DNA from: Rhodopirellula bahusiensis | Lineage (GTDB): Bacteria > Planctomycetota > Planctomycetia > Pirellulales > Pirellulaceae | Length of the DNA stretch: 64,000 nucleotides | Assembly (NCBI RefSeq): GCF_002727185.1 | Contig: NZ_NIZW01000001.1 | Location: 372,001 to 436,000, forward strand | Direction of reading: 5' to 3' | Shown here: piece after piece, positions 7,216 through 17,178 of the stretch | Layout: each line of letters starts with the position of its first letter | Numbering within the stretch: the first letter of the stretch is position 1 | Notes under the pieces: generated by a model | What the model was told of the DNA's origin: nothing | Database searches by the model: none | Seen by the model: the letters and a program-made list of their open reading frames with translations, nothing else | Program-made: the position numbers and the translations under genes

Positions 7216-9249
7216 CTACGCGTAATAGATGGCGATGAAGCGTTGATCCTTGAACGTCGTGTTGGCATCCAAAACTAAAACGCCATCTTCGTCGTTGTAG
7301 ATCGCGGTTCCTTGGCGAGTGTAGATGGTCTCGTTTGCTTTGAAGAACGATTCGGAGATATCGATCAGGCCGGAACTGGCATTGAATATCGCGCCACCGT
7401 AAACGTTCGCTTGATTGAACATTAAGTTCGTATCAACGATGTTGGTCGATCCTTCGTTGTAGATGGCTCCTCCACTGGAGAGACTAACGTTGTTGTTGAG
7501 AACGGAATCAATGATGGTGGCCTGTCCGCCCAGGATCGCTAAACCTCCGCCATTTGCTCCAGAACTATTGCCGTCGAAACGGCTGTCCAACAGGTTGAGT
7601 GAGCTGCCGTCAAAGAAAATTCCGCCTCCCCTTGAAGCGGTGTCATTGTCGATGAATTTCGTGTCGGTGATCTGGGCGTTTGATCCACCCAAAATGCTGG
7701 TTCCGCCCCCATCGCCATACACCACCGTGTTTCGGACGAAGCGACTGTCCTCGATTTCCAGCGAACTGTCGTAGCTGAAGAGCCCGCCACCGGCGTAGAA
7801 CGTCGAATTTTCAGCGATCACACTGTCAGTGATTTCGACATTGGAATAGTTTTCGATGTAGATACCACCTCCGCCGCTTTGCGAAGTATTGTTCGCGATA
7901 TTGGAATCTTCGATTGAGGCAACACTATTGTTGATGATCATTCCCCCGGCATTGTTGGGTGCTTCGTTGTAGGCAACACTGCTGTCCGTCAGTTGAAGAG
8001 ACGAGCTCCCAAGGATAGCCAATCCACCTCCATCAGATTCCCAAACGGAGTTGTCCAAGATTCGGCTGTCGTCGATGCTGATGTCGACGGCATAAACAAA
8101 AATAGCGGCACCGATGTATCGCGTTCGATTGGATTTGATGACAGTATCTTGAATGTCCACTGTCGAGAGATCGTCCGCGTAGATCCCGCCGCCGGCGCTC
8201 CCGGACTCGTTCTCTTTGACTCGGCTGTCAGCGATGGTGACGCTGCTACCTTTCACATAGACCGCACCTCCATCGATCGAAGAAGTGTTGTTGGAGAGGT
8301 TGCTGTCGACAATCGATCCAGTGCTCTGGCCGAGCAAAGAGATCGCTCCACCACTACCTTCGATGGATTCATTTCCGGTCAGGGCCGAGTCGACGACCGA
8401 GATACTGCTTTCAAACACGAAGACTCCACCGCTCGCATACCTGGCTGAGTTATTGAGGATTTTTGAATCCAGGATGGACACATTGGAAGCTCGTTCGGCA
8501 TACACTCCCCCGCCACCACTGCCGGCGACGTTGTCTTTGATCTGAGTGTTACTGATCGACAGTAGGGCGTCTTCGACGAAGATTGCCCCAGCATTGGATG
8601 CTGCGGAATTGTTCTTCAGCGTTGAATCAACCACGTTGACCGAGGATTGCGGAGTCGTCCGGATTGCCCCGCCATCCCCCTGCGTCACCTCGTTGTCTTT
8701 TAGTACCGAGTCTCTGACCGTGAACGCACCAGTGTTGAACACTGCACCGCCGGCATAGACAGCGGAGTTGTCAGTTAAGATTGAATCCAAAATCTCCAAG
8801 CTGCCTTGGTTGAACACTGCACCACCGATTCCCGCAGATCCGCCGGTTAGCTTGAACCCTTGAACGGTAGCATCCGAGTCCGCAGACACGTCGATTGCAC
8901 GCTTGTCTGCACTGACTGCTTGACTGGCATCGAGAGTGGCCGTGCCATTGAGGCTTTGAATCAAGAGATGACCGCTGGCATCATTGATATACAACGGCGA
9001 ATTCAGCTCATAGTTGCCCGACGGAACACTGATGATGTCATCGCCGGGTGTATTCGCGGCGACGACGACTGCCTCGCGAATGCTGGTGACTCCATCGTTT
9101 GGATCGATGCTGTCGTTAAAAGTATCGACCATGACTGCCAGCAACCTTCGGTCTTCCATTGTCTCAAGCTGCAGTCTGCGACGTCGCTTGCTCGTTTGCT
9201 TTTTGCTCTGAGTGCTGAAAGGCCGCTTGATCATCTCGGAAATCTGCAT
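7216..9249 (-). CDS. Exported right-handed beta-helix surface protein
   Basis: A 677-residue protein starting at an ATG at 9249 (the frame reaches a TTG at 9327). The N-terminus is strongly basic (SKKQTSKRRRRLQ), followed by LETMEDRRLLAV, the planctomycete export-associated motif of the LE-x-x-x-x-R-x-LL type. From about residue 110 to the end it consists of roughly 22 short repeats of about 23-24 residues with the pattern I-x-D-S-x-L-x-x-N-x-A-x-x-x-G-G-A-I/V-Y/F, typical of parallel beta-helix and Pmp-like chlamydial outer-membrane repeats. The opening TFNDSIDPNDGVTSIREAV is the usual cap of such proteins. A structural or adhesive role is inferred; no catalytic residues are evident. Divergent from the 1138-residue surface protein. 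Confidence 0.8.
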   Translation of the reverse strand: MQISEMIKRPFSTQSKKQTSKRRRRLQLETMEDRRLLAVMVDTFNDSIDPNDGVTSIREAVVVAANTPGDDIISVPSGNYELNSPLYINDASGHLLIQSLNGTATLDASQAVSADKRAIDVSADSDATVQGFKLTGGSAGIGGAVFNQGSLEILDSILTDNSAVYAGGAVFNTGAFTVRDSVLKDNEVTQGDGGAIRTTPQSSVNVVDSTLKNNSAASNAGAIFVEDALLSISNTQIKDNVAGSGGGGVYAERASNVSILDSKILNNSARYASGGVFVFESSISVVDSALTGNESIEGSGGAISLLGQSTGSIVDSNLSNNTSSIDGGAVYVKGSSVTIADSRVKENESGSAGGGIYADDLSTVDIQDTVIKSNRTRYIGAAIFVYAVDISIDDSRILDNSVWESDGGGLAILGSSSLQLTDSSVAYNEAPNNAGGMIINNSVASIEDSNIANNTSQSGGGGIYIENYSNVEITDSVIAENSTFYAGGGLFSYDSSLEIEDSRFVRNTVVYGDGGGTSILGGSNAQITDTKFIDNDTASRGGGIFFDGSSLNLLDSRFDGNSSGANGGGLAILGGQATIIDSVLNNNVSLSSGGAIYNEGSTNIVDTNLMFNQANVYGGAIFNASSGLIDISESFFKANETIYTRQGTAIYNDEDGVLVLDANTTFKDQRFIAIYYA

Positions 9250-9685
9250 GTGAATCCGATCTCGTGCAAAGAGGGGTGTGGGGACAACCATCTGGACGAA
9301 CCTATCGGGCAAGGTTTCACAAGTCAAACAAAAATGCTCGATGTGAACACGTGGCCATCGAGCATGGCAGCGGATGTTCGATGGTCTCTTTTTGACGTGC
9401 GGCAGACCGGTGCGAACCTCAGTGTTTGCATCAAATACTGGCGAGAGTACTGACCCACTTCAGACGCCAGAAACTCACTGAACAACAAACCGATGCACCG
9501 ATTTCGAACGGCGCAAATCGCCATCTGATGGTTCAATCGCCTGCCCCATCTGACTCATTTAGATTCTTTGAGAAACCGTGAGGGGATCCTTGGGGTCTTC
9601 ACGCAGGTTCGTCTGTTCCGGGCTTTCGCTCATTGCGAATCAGGCCCTCCATCGCATCAGACCCTGGCTGTGAAAAGACGATCCC
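9250..9685. other. Divergent intergenic region between two surface-protein genes
   Basis: These 436 bp separate the two divergent genes that carry LE-x-x-x-x-R-x-LL-type N-termini. Promoters for both must lie here. I saw no open frame with a ribosome-binding site and no confident promoter boxes. Confidence 0.4.
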
Positions 9686-9820
9686 ATGACGAACTTCATC
9701 GCAACAAAACTGCGTGGCACGCCAAAAAACAAGAAGAATCGCCGCGGCAAGAAGAGCCGACGTCGTGAACGCGTGCTCTCGATGGAGGCACTGCAATCTC
9801 GCGAATTGATGGCGGCGGAC
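9686..9820 (+). other. Planctomycete LE-x-x-x-x-R-x-LL-type N-terminal export segment
   Basis: Codons 1-45 of the 1138-residue protein: an Arg/Lys-rich stretch followed by the short motif SMEALQSRELMA. The same arrangement (basic block, then LETMEDRRLLAV) opens the divergent beta-helix protein. The repeated design suggests that both use the same sorting route; the mechanism is not established from sequence. Confidence 0.5.
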
Positions 9821-12800
9821 TTTTCCTGGCTCGGTGACACGTTGCAAGTCCGAGGGACAGACGGCAACGATTTTATCGCCGTGCAAAACGACGTCACCGG
9901 AACCCGAGTCTTTGCCGGCGACACGATTCAATCTGAATTGGAAGGTCGCCCGTTCGCGGAGGCTTCTCGCATCAAAGTTGCGGGCGGCGACGGCGACGAT
10001 GTCTTGTTCAGCTATCAGTCCGAGATCCCTGTCAGCCTGTTTGGTGAGTCAGGAAACGACTTCTTGTTCTCCGACCAAGCAACCGCGGCGATGGATGGCG
10101 GTGAAGGTCTGGATTGGATCTACGATTCACAATTGGAAGGTGTCTGGGAAGACGCACTCGGGGTCGAAGGTTTCGACTTGGACCTGAGCGATCTGGATGC
10201 GGTGCCCCAGTTTGACTCCAACGACCGAATCAGCTTGCAAGTCGAACTGGACGGACGAACTGAAATCGCGGGTCAACTCATCGACGTCTCTGGCGCGGTT
10301 GAGGTCAGCGAATCAGGAGTCAACGTTCACGTCGCTGGATCCGTGGACTCTTGGTCAGATGCTTTTGGCGTCGCTGGATTGGAACTGAAAGACACGCAAA
10401 TCGTCCTCGACACCAGCTCGGATGAGTTGGCGGGAGATGCCTACCGCGTTCACGTCGATTCGCACCTGGATACCGACGGAACTTTGATCGGCATCGCCGG
10501 TACCGTTGATCTGGCTCCGGAAACCGTGGACGCATCGTTCACCGGAAGCATTGAAAACTGGGGCGATGCGTTTGGCATCGATGACTTGGATTTGCAACAA
10601 GCCGAGCTTTCGATCAGCGGATCCGTTGACGAGCAATCGGATTCCGAATTCAGCATTGAAATCGGCGCCGACATGTTGATCGATTCGACTCTCGTGGCGG
10701 TCGCCGGCGTTCTCCACATCTCCCCCGAACGCATCGACGCTCAACTGAGTGGCTCCGTCGAAAACTGGGCAAATGCTTTCGGAATCGAACAACTCTCGCT
10801 GAGCAACGCTCACCTGAACGTCGTCGCATCCACGGATCGCAAAGAGGACCATCGCGTTGCGGTTGGCATCCAGGCGGACATGCGAGTGGAAAACACGGAC
10901 GTTGAAGTGGCGGGAAGTGTCGAGATCACACCAGACAACATCGACGTGGTGATGACAGGCAACGTTCCCCACTGGGACGATGCCTTTGGGTTCGATGACC
11001 TTGATTTGGAGGATGCCAACTTGACCGTTCTGGCGTCGACCGATCGAGAGGGTTCGCAAGAACTGTATGTTGATGTCGACGCTGACATGGATCTGTTCGG
11101 TACCTATGTCGGCATCGGCGGCATGATTCAGCTCACACCCAACGGAGTCAGCACGAACTTGTCAGGGACCGTTGCGGGAGATTGGGCCGGGGCGTTTGGC
11201 ATCGATGCGTTGCAATTGAGAGACACTGAGTTGTCGATCGCACACGATCCCACCGACGGTGACGAGTCTGGATTCAACATTGAGCTGGACACGGACTTGG
11301 AGCTGTTTGGGAGCTACGTCGATGTGGTCGGAAACCTCGATTTCAGCTTGAGTGGCGTGTCGGTGAGCCTTTCTCCTCCGGGAGAATTGGAACTTGAGAA
11401 CCTGCTGGGTATCTCCGGATTTTCGCTCAGCAGTGCCGACGTCACGCTCGACGCTGGAACCGACGGGATGAGCCTGTCCTTGGACGCGACGATGGACATG
11501 GGAAGCGTGGACGTCGACTTCGAAGGCCTGTTCTCCATCAGCCAAGACGAAGTTTCCGCAAGTCTCACGGGCAGCATTGACCGGTGGGACGATGCGTTTG
11601 ATGTCTCCGGTTTGAATCTCGAAGACGTGGTCATGACCGTGGGTGCCGAAAAGAGTGCGGCTGGCGCGAGCATGTTCATCGGTTTGGGAGCCGGCATCAG
11701 CATCGGTGCCAAAGAGATCGAAGTCGCTGGGTTGGTCGGCGTCGGAACAACCGGATGGGAAGTCGCTTTCCGCGGCAGCATTGATGTGCTGGCGAGCACG
11801 GACCTGGTCGTCTTCGCCAACACGATGACCCGAGCAGGTGATCCGGATGCGAAGCCCATCCCAAGCGATGCCCTTGGCGATTTCGAAATGCAAGACGCGT
11901 ACATCAACTTCGCTCCTTATGGTGGCAACGAAGCTCTCGGCATCACCGACGGGTTTGGGATTGGTGGTGAGTTCTACAAGGATGGCGAACTGCTCGCCGC
12001 TGGTGAGTTCGTCGTCGACCTGGAAACGCTCTCGTTCGAAGTTGGCTTGAACATTCCCGAGATTGAACTGGGGCCGGTGGATCTAAGCGACGTCATCGTT
12101 GACATCCGCATCGCGACGGGCGACTCGTATTTTCGCGTTGCCGGGTCGGCTGAGATGATGGGAGCGGAAGTCAGTTTGGAAGGCATGATCCAATCGGATG
12201 GCGACTTCTCGCTGACCGGAACTGCGAACGTGGACGTTGCCGGCTTGGATGCTTCGGTGACATTCACCGTGGACAACTCCGGCATGCAGTTCGAAGCGAT
12301 CGTTCAAGGGACGCTGTTCAACAACGTCACCAATGCCGTCACCGGTGAGATGCTCGAAGCGGCGCAGAGTGTGCAAACGAAGATCGACAATGCTCAAGCG
12401 GTCGTTGCGACGGCAAAAAGCAACGTGGACAAACTGAACACAGAACTGGCCGAAGCGAAGGCAGAGGCACAGAAGGAGATCGACGAGATCCAATCGAAAC
12501 TGGATTCGGCCAAAAGCATCGTGGACAGTGCTCGAGCCAGCAAAGATTATTGGTACCGAGTCCGCAAGTCACGCTACAACGCATGGCGAAGTGCTCAGGC
12601 CGCGACCAAACGTGCGGCTTGGTACAACTACGCATCCTACAAAGCAAAGGAAGTTGCCAAGTACGCCAGCTACAAATACGCCGCAACGGTTTACTCCGCG
12701 AAAGTGGTGACGTATCACGCGACTTCGGCAACGTACAACACCATTCGCAACTCGGCGGGTTGGGTGCTGGACAACGTTGGTGTCGAAGCCAACCCCGAAG

Positions 12801-13102
12801 TGTTGCGAATCAAAGCTCTGCTGGCCGCCGGGAACTTGGCCGTCAATTCAGCGGAAGCGATTCTGAATGGAATCGAAGATGCCAACGCACACGTCCTGCG
12901 AGGCTTGGAGATCGCCAATAGCCTGGAGGTCAATCACGTTTTGCTCTCCGGCAATGTCTCCAACTACGTCAGCGCCGGAGTGCACGCGGAGATCGACTTC
13001 AGCTTCAACGGCTACAACCAAACGATCGGACTGAGCCTGAACACCGATCGTTTGGTGCAAGACCTGACGAAGAAGTTGGCTGGATCGGCCCTGGGTTTCT
13101 AA
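9686..13102 (+). CDS. Exported 69-residue-repeat surface protein with coiled-coil
   Basis: A 1138-residue protein from an ATG at 9686. The basic N-terminus (KNKKNRRGKKSRRR) and SMEALQSRELMAAD form the planctomycete export motif. Residues 55-140 have G-x-D-G-N-D and G-G-D-G-D-D stretches reminiscent of RTX/haemolysin calcium repeats. From about 150 to 700 there are about eight copies of a 69-residue unit, marked by W-x-D-A-F-G-[IV]-x-x-L-x-L with Trp at 154, 223, 292, 361, 430, 500 and 634 (a degenerate copy near 570). Residues 890-950 are a heptad-like coiled coil (TKIDNAQAVVATAKSNVDKL), then an unusual Tyr/Ala/Lys-rich helix at 954-1020. I do not recognise the repeat. Acidic, no cysteines apparent; most likely a cell-envelope structural protein. 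Confidence 0.75.
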   Translation: MTNFIATKLRGTPKNKKNRRGKKSRRRERVLSMEALQSRELMAADFSWLGDTLQVRGTDGNDFIAVQNDVTGTRVFAGDTIQSELEGRPFAEASRIKVAGGDGDDVLFSYQSEIPVSLFGESGNDFLFSDQATAAMDGGEGLDWIYDSQLEGVWEDALGVEGFDLDLSDLDAVPQFDSNDRISLQVELDGRTEIAGQLIDVSGAVEVSESGVNVHVAGSVDSWSDAFGVAGLELKDTQIVLDTSSDELAGDAYRVHVDSHLDTDGTLIGIAGTVDLAPETVDASFTGSIENWGDAFGIDDLDLQQAELSISGSVDEQSDSEFSIEIGADMLIDSTLVAVAGVLHISPERIDAQLSGSVENWANAFGIEQLSLSNAHLNVVASTDRKEDHRVAVGIQADMRVENTDVEVAGSVEITPDNIDVVMTGNVPHWDDAFGFDDLDLEDANLTVLASTDREGSQELYVDVDADMDLFGTYVGIGGMIQLTPNGVSTNLSGTVAGDWAGAFGIDALQLRDTELSIAHDPTDGDESGFNIELDTDLELFGSYVDVVGNLDFSLSGVSVSLSPPGELELENLLGISGFSLSSADVTLDAGTDGMSLSLDATMDMGSVDVDFEGLFSISQDEVSASLTGSIDRWDDAFDVSGLNLEDVVMTVGAEKSAAGASMFIGLGAGISIGAKEIEVAGLVGVGTTGWEVAFRGSIDVLASTDLVVFANTMTRAGDPDAKPIPSDALGDFEMQDAYINFAPYGGNEALGITDGFGIGGEFYKDGELLAAGEFVVDLETLSFEVGLNIPEIELGPVDLSDVIVDIRIATGDSYFRVAGSAEMMGAEVSLEGMIQSDGDFSLTGTANVDVAGLDASVTFTVDNSGMQFEAIVQGTLFNNVTNAVTGEMLEAAQSVQTKIDNAQAVVATAKSNVDKLNTELAEAKAEAQKEIDEIQSKLDSAKSIVDSARASKDYWYRVRKSRYNAWRSAQAATKRAAWYNYASYKAKEVAKYASYKYAATVYSAKVVTYHATSATYNTIRNSAGWVLDNVGVEANPEVLRIKALLAAGNLAVNSAEAILNGIEDANAHVLRGLEIANSLEVNHVLLSGNVSNYVSAGVHAEIDFSFNGYNQTIGLSLNTDRLVQDLTKKLAGSALGF

Positions 13103-13435
13103 GTGAAACGGGTTGCCAAAATCGGCCTGCCGCGGATGACGCTCGTTGCAGGCCGAGCGGTTTATTGGGGCCAGCATCTGAGAAAACTGAGCTCGGGGAC
13201 TTCGAAGTAGTCTCACGCAACGGGGAATGCGATCCTGATGGCCGCGAATAAGGGGCAATGCAGCCCCTTTCCGGGTGCATTAGACCGGCTGATCGAGTAG
13301 GATGGACCGCGAACTTTTGGTCGTGGGTGCGGTCGCTCCCTCGTCCCAAAAAACGGCGAGCAGATTGCATCCGACGACTCGCTGGTCATTCCTGTTCTCG
13401 TCTCATCCGCTTGGATCCTCCCCAAGAGAACTCCT
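13103..13435. other. Intergenic, no gene seen
   Basis: A stretch of 333 bp between the repeat protein and the glycosidase/cytochrome fusion. No open frame with a ribosome-binding site, no strong hairpin with a U-tract, and no repeat was recognised. Confidence 0.4.
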
Positions 13436-16400
13436 TTGCTTCGCCCCGCCTTTGTCTTTGCCGTCTTGTTGATTTTTGGGTTCGTTGAACCCTCGTTGGG
13501 TGACGATTCGAAGGACCAATCCGAGCCGATTCAAGCGGTCGATTGCAGCACGCTGAACGGCAAAGTGATGTGCGGCTACCAAGGATGGTTCAACTGCGAC
13601 GGAGACGGCGCTGGACTTGGTTGGCGACATTGGGGGCGCGACTCGCGCAAGCCCCTTGGTCCGGGCAATGTCACGGTCGACCTTTGGCCGGACATGTCGG
13701 AATACTCCCCGGAAGAACGCTTTGCCACCAAGTTCAAGCATTCCGACGGCAGCGTCGCGGAAGTGTTCAGCAGTGCCAATGAACAAACCGTTCGGCGTCA
13801 CTTCGAATGGATGCGAGAGTACGGAATCGATGGTGCGTTTGTCCAACGGTTCGCCACCTCGCTGCGATCTCCCGCCAGCCTCTCGAATCGAACGGCGATT
13901 TTGAATCACTGTCGTCGCGGCGCCGAAGAGAACGGGCGAGCCTTCGCCGTCATGTATGACTTGTCGGGGCTTCGAGAAGGAGAACTCGACATCGTTCGCA
14001 AGGACTGGGCTCGCTTGGTCAACGATGACGCGATCACCGACAGCGACTCTTACTTGCATCACAACGGCATGCCCCTCGTTGCGATTTGGGGTGTCGGTTT
14101 CGCCGAACGACACCAACCCGGTGCTTACACGCTGGATGATTGCAAATCGTTGATCGCTCAACTGAAACAAGCTGGCTGCAGCATCATGCTGGGTGTGCCG
14201 ACCGGATGGCGAGAACTTGAGCGAGACTGCGTGACCGACCCCGCCGTTCGAACGATCTTCGAGATGGCGGATGTGCTTAGCCCGTGGACACCTGGACGCT
14301 ATCGCAACCCAGAACAAGCCCAACGACATGCTGAGCAAACTTGGCAACCGGATCAACAGGAATGCGATGCCAACCGACAAGGCTACCTGCCCGTCGTCTT
14401 CCCCGGTTTCAGTTGGTTCAATCTTCGCAACGGGCAGGCTCCTCTGGATGACATCCCGCGATTGGAAGGCCAATTCCTTTGGTCGCAAATCGTGGCGGCG
14501 AAGAAAGCCGGAGCCAAGATGCTGTATGTCGCAATGTTTGACGAAGTCGATGAAGCGACGGCGATTTTCAAATGCACCAACGATCCACCGCAGGGACGCG
14601 ACGCAGAATTCTTGACATACGAAGGTTTGCCCAGCGATCACTACCTCAAGATTGTCGGCCGAGCGGCTCAGTTGCTACGCGACGAGATTGCTCCCACCGA
14701 GACTCTGCCCAAGGAATGGATGACCGCCCAAGTCGGCACGTCTGAGAGCGGTGATGCTGCGAGCGATCCCGTTCAACCGACTGCATTGAAAGAGAAACAG
14801 CTGGTCTCGGACGATCTTTCTGCGATTCGCGAATTTGTTTCCGATCAGTGCTTGGATTGTCACACAGGAAACGATGCCGAAGCGGGATTGGATTTGCATG
14901 CGTTTGATTTCGGTGCCGATCAGTTCACGCAACCTGACTTCGCGACGGCTGAATGGGAACAGATTCTTCGACGCGTCAACACACGCCAGATGCCGCCGCC
15001 GGATTACGGCCAACCCGACGAGACAACCTACTCTCAAGTAACAGCCTCGTTGGTTTCGATTCTCGATCATCACGCCCAGCAGTTCCCACGACCGGGCCGA
15101 GTGGGAGCGATGCGGCGGATGACCCGTGTGGAGTATCAAAACGCGATCCGTGATTTGCTGGCGGTGACCATTGATGCATCGGACTACCTTCCCAAAGACG
15201 AATCCAGTCACGGTTTTGATAACATCACCGTCGAGGAACTCTCTCCGACTCACTTGAACCGCTACGTGTCGGCCGCGCAAAAAATCGCTCGCGTGGCCGT
15301 CGGAGGCTTGGGCAACGGCCCCGCCGGAGTGACGATTCGGTTGCCGGCCGACCGTTCGCAAGAAAAGCATGTTGAAGGCTTGCCGTTTGGAACCCGCGGC
15401 GGCGTGTTGTTCGATCAACACTTCCCGCAAACGGGTGAGTACGAAATCGAATTGAAATTGACTCGCGACCGAGACGAACAAGTCGAGGGTTTGCATCGCG
15501 AACACGAAATCGATGTGCTGGTCGATCGTGCTCGAGTCCACCAGTTCAAGGTGTATCCACCCAAGAAGACCGGCAAGTACGGCGGTCCCGATTACACGCA
15601 TTCGGATTCTCACCTGAAACAGCGTCTGCACTTCGACGCCGGCCGGCATTCGATTGGCGTCACCTTTCCCAAGACGTTCTCGTCGCTGACCGAGGGCAAA
15701 CGACAGCCATTTGATGCCAACTTCAATCGGCACCGCCATCCACGCCTGACGCCGGCGATCTATCAGGTTTCGATCGTGGGCCCGTTTGCTCCGGAAGGTC
15801 CCGGCATCACCACCAGTCGCCAAGCAATCTTCGGCGAGAACTGGTCTGGTGAAAACGCCGACCGGGACGAAGCGGAAAAGATTCTCTCGCGGTTGGCTCG
15901 CCGAGCCTATCGCCGTCCCGCCACGGATGAGGAGCTGGCGTTGTTGATGGACTTCTTTGACGAAGGTTTCTCAGCCGGCAAGTTTGATGAGGGCATCGAG
16001 TCCGCTCTCACTGCGTTGTTGGTCAACCCAAACTTCCTGTTCCGGATTGAATCCGTTGATCCGGATGCCTCGGCAACACAAGAAAAGAATGTTGTCGCCG
16101 TCAATGATAATGAGTTGGCGTCTCGATTGGCGTCGTTCTTGTGGAGCAGTTTGCCCGACGAAGAATTGTTGGACCTCGCCGACGCCAAGCAATTGCGAAA
16201 CGATGACGTGCTGGCGGGACAAGTCGCAAGAATGCTGGACGATCCTCGTGCCAATTCGCTCGTCAGGAATTTCGCTTCGCAGTGGTTGCAGTTACGCAAC
16301 TTGGATTCGATCACGCCTGACCTGCGTTTGTTCCCCGACTTCGATGACAACCTTCGGCAGTCTTTTCAACGCGAGACGCAATTGTTGTTTCAGGACGTAT

Positions 16401-17143
16401 TGACGAACGATCGAAGCGTCACCGATCTGATCGCTTCGCAAGACACCTTTTTGAACGAACGTTTGGCCACGCATTACGGGATCCGAGGCGTCACCGGAAG
16501 TCATTTCCGCCGCGTCAAAGTTTCACCGGAGTCACATCGTGGCGGCATCTTGCGGCACGGCAGCATTCTGATGGTCACCTCGTACGCCACGCGAACTTCG
16601 CCAACGATTCGCGGCAACTGGGTGATGGAAAACATCTTCGGAACTCCGGCTCCTCCACCACCACCGAACGTTCCCAACTTGAAAGAGAAAGACACGCTCG
16701 CGGCGATGACAGTCCGCGAGCGGCTGGCCATGCACCGAGCCAATCCGACTTGTGCGAGTTGCCATGACTTGATCGATCCGCTTGGGTTCGCACTCGAAAA
16801 CTTTGACGCGGTCGGACGGTGGCGACAATTTGAAGGCACGCTGGATGTCGATTCGTCGGGCCAACTCCCAGATGGTACCGAGTTGCAATCGGTCGATGAA
16901 CTGGAAGCCGGCATCGTCGCTCGCCCGGACATCTTTGCTCAAACCGTCGCCGAAAAACTGATGACATACGCACTCGGACGAGCCGTCGAGCCACACGATG
17001 GACCGGCAATCCGCCGCATCGTTCGTGGTGCAGCGCAGTCCAACTACACGCTGGCTTCTTTGATCAACGGCATCGTTCTAAGCGAGCCGTTTCGGTACCG
17101 AGAAATCGCGTCTGAACCGAACAATCGCCACACATCCCGATGA
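13436..17143 (+). CDS. Secreted GH71/99-like glycosidase fused to planctomycete cytochrome (DUF1587/1595/1592/1588/1585)
   Basis: A 1235-residue exported fusion. Translation probably begins at a TTG at 13436, because the signal peptide (LRPAFVFAVLLIFGF...LG) starts immediately there. Residues about 37-425 resemble the GH71/99-like family of secreted glycosidases (MCGYQGWFNCDGDG, W-P-D-M-S-E-Y, H-F-E-W-M-R-E-Y-G-I-D-G, MLYVAMFDEVDEATAIF). Next comes the PSCyt1 c-type haem motif CLDCH near residue 473, then DUF1587 (about 555-620, MRRMTRVEYQNAIRDLL), DUF1595/1592 (about 817-1010), DUF1588 (about 1030-1130, with a second haem motif CASCH near 1105) and DUF1585 to the end. The cytochrome half usually stands alone and is paired with DUF1552, which follows here. 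The fusion suggests redox-linked polysaccharide attack in the periplasm or paryphoplasm; substrate unknown. Confidence 0.82.
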   Translation: MLRPAFVFAVLLIFGFVEPSLGDDSKDQSEPIQAVDCSTLNGKVMCGYQGWFNCDGDGAGLGWRHWGRDSRKPLGPGNVTVDLWPDMSEYSPEERFATKFKHSDGSVAEVFSSANEQTVRRHFEWMREYGIDGAFVQRFATSLRSPASLSNRTAILNHCRRGAEENGRAFAVMYDLSGLREGELDIVRKDWARLVNDDAITDSDSYLHHNGMPLVAIWGVGFAERHQPGAYTLDDCKSLIAQLKQAGCSIMLGVPTGWRELERDCVTDPAVRTIFEMADVLSPWTPGRYRNPEQAQRHAEQTWQPDQQECDANRQGYLPVVFPGFSWFNLRNGQAPLDDIPRLEGQFLWSQIVAAKKAGAKMLYVAMFDEVDEATAIFKCTNDPPQGRDAEFLTYEGLPSDHYLKIVGRAAQLLRDEIAPTETLPKEWMTAQVGTSESGDAASDPVQPTALKEKQLVSDDLSAIREFVSDQCLDCHTGNDAEAGLDLHAFDFGADQFTQPDFATAEWEQILRRVNTRQMPPPDYGQPDETTYSQVTASLVSILDHHAQQFPRPGRVGAMRRMTRVEYQNAIRDLLAVTIDASDYLPKDESSHGFDNITVEELSPTHLNRYVSAAQKIARVAVGGLGNGPAGVTIRLPADRSQEKHVEGLPFGTRGGVLFDQHFPQTGEYEIELKLTRDRDEQVEGLHREHEIDVLVDRARVHQFKVYPPKKTGKYGGPDYTHSDSHLKQRLHFDAGRHSIGVTFPKTFSSLTEGKRQPFDANFNRHRHPRLTPAIYQVSIVGPFAPEGPGITTSRQAIFGENWSGENADRDEAEKILSRLARRAYRRPATDEELALLMDFFDEGFSAGKFDEGIESALTALLVNPNFLFRIESVDPDASATQEKNVVAVNDNELASRLASFLWSSLPDEELLDLADAKQLRNDDVLAGQVARMLDDPRANSLVRNFASQWLQLRNLDSITPDLRLFPDFDDNLRQSFQRETQLLFQDVLTNDRSVTDLIASQDTFLNERLATHYGIRGVTGSHFRRVKVSPESHRGGILRHGSILMVTSYATRTSPTIRGNWVMENIFGTPAPPPPPNVPNLKEKDTLAAMTVRERLAMHRANPTCASCHDLIDPLGFALENFDAVGRWRQFEGTLDVDSSGQLPDGTELQSVDELEAGIVARPDIFAQTVAEKLMTYALGRAVEPHDGPAIRRIVRGAAQSNYTLASLINGIVLSEPFRYREIASEPNNRHTSR

Positions 17144-17178
17144 TCCGTCACGCTGCCCACTTCTAAACTGGAAGCTCG

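Noticed and set aside
13403-14641. Open frame of 412 codons on the minus strand
   Set aside because: It lies opposite the glycosidase part of the fusion gene, whose sense protein has a signal peptide and family motifs. The antisense translation has no family features and follows from biased codon use.
14675-15823. Open frame of 382 codons on the minus strand
   Set aside because: Antisense to the cytochrome half of the fusion gene; no motif, no ribosome-binding site.
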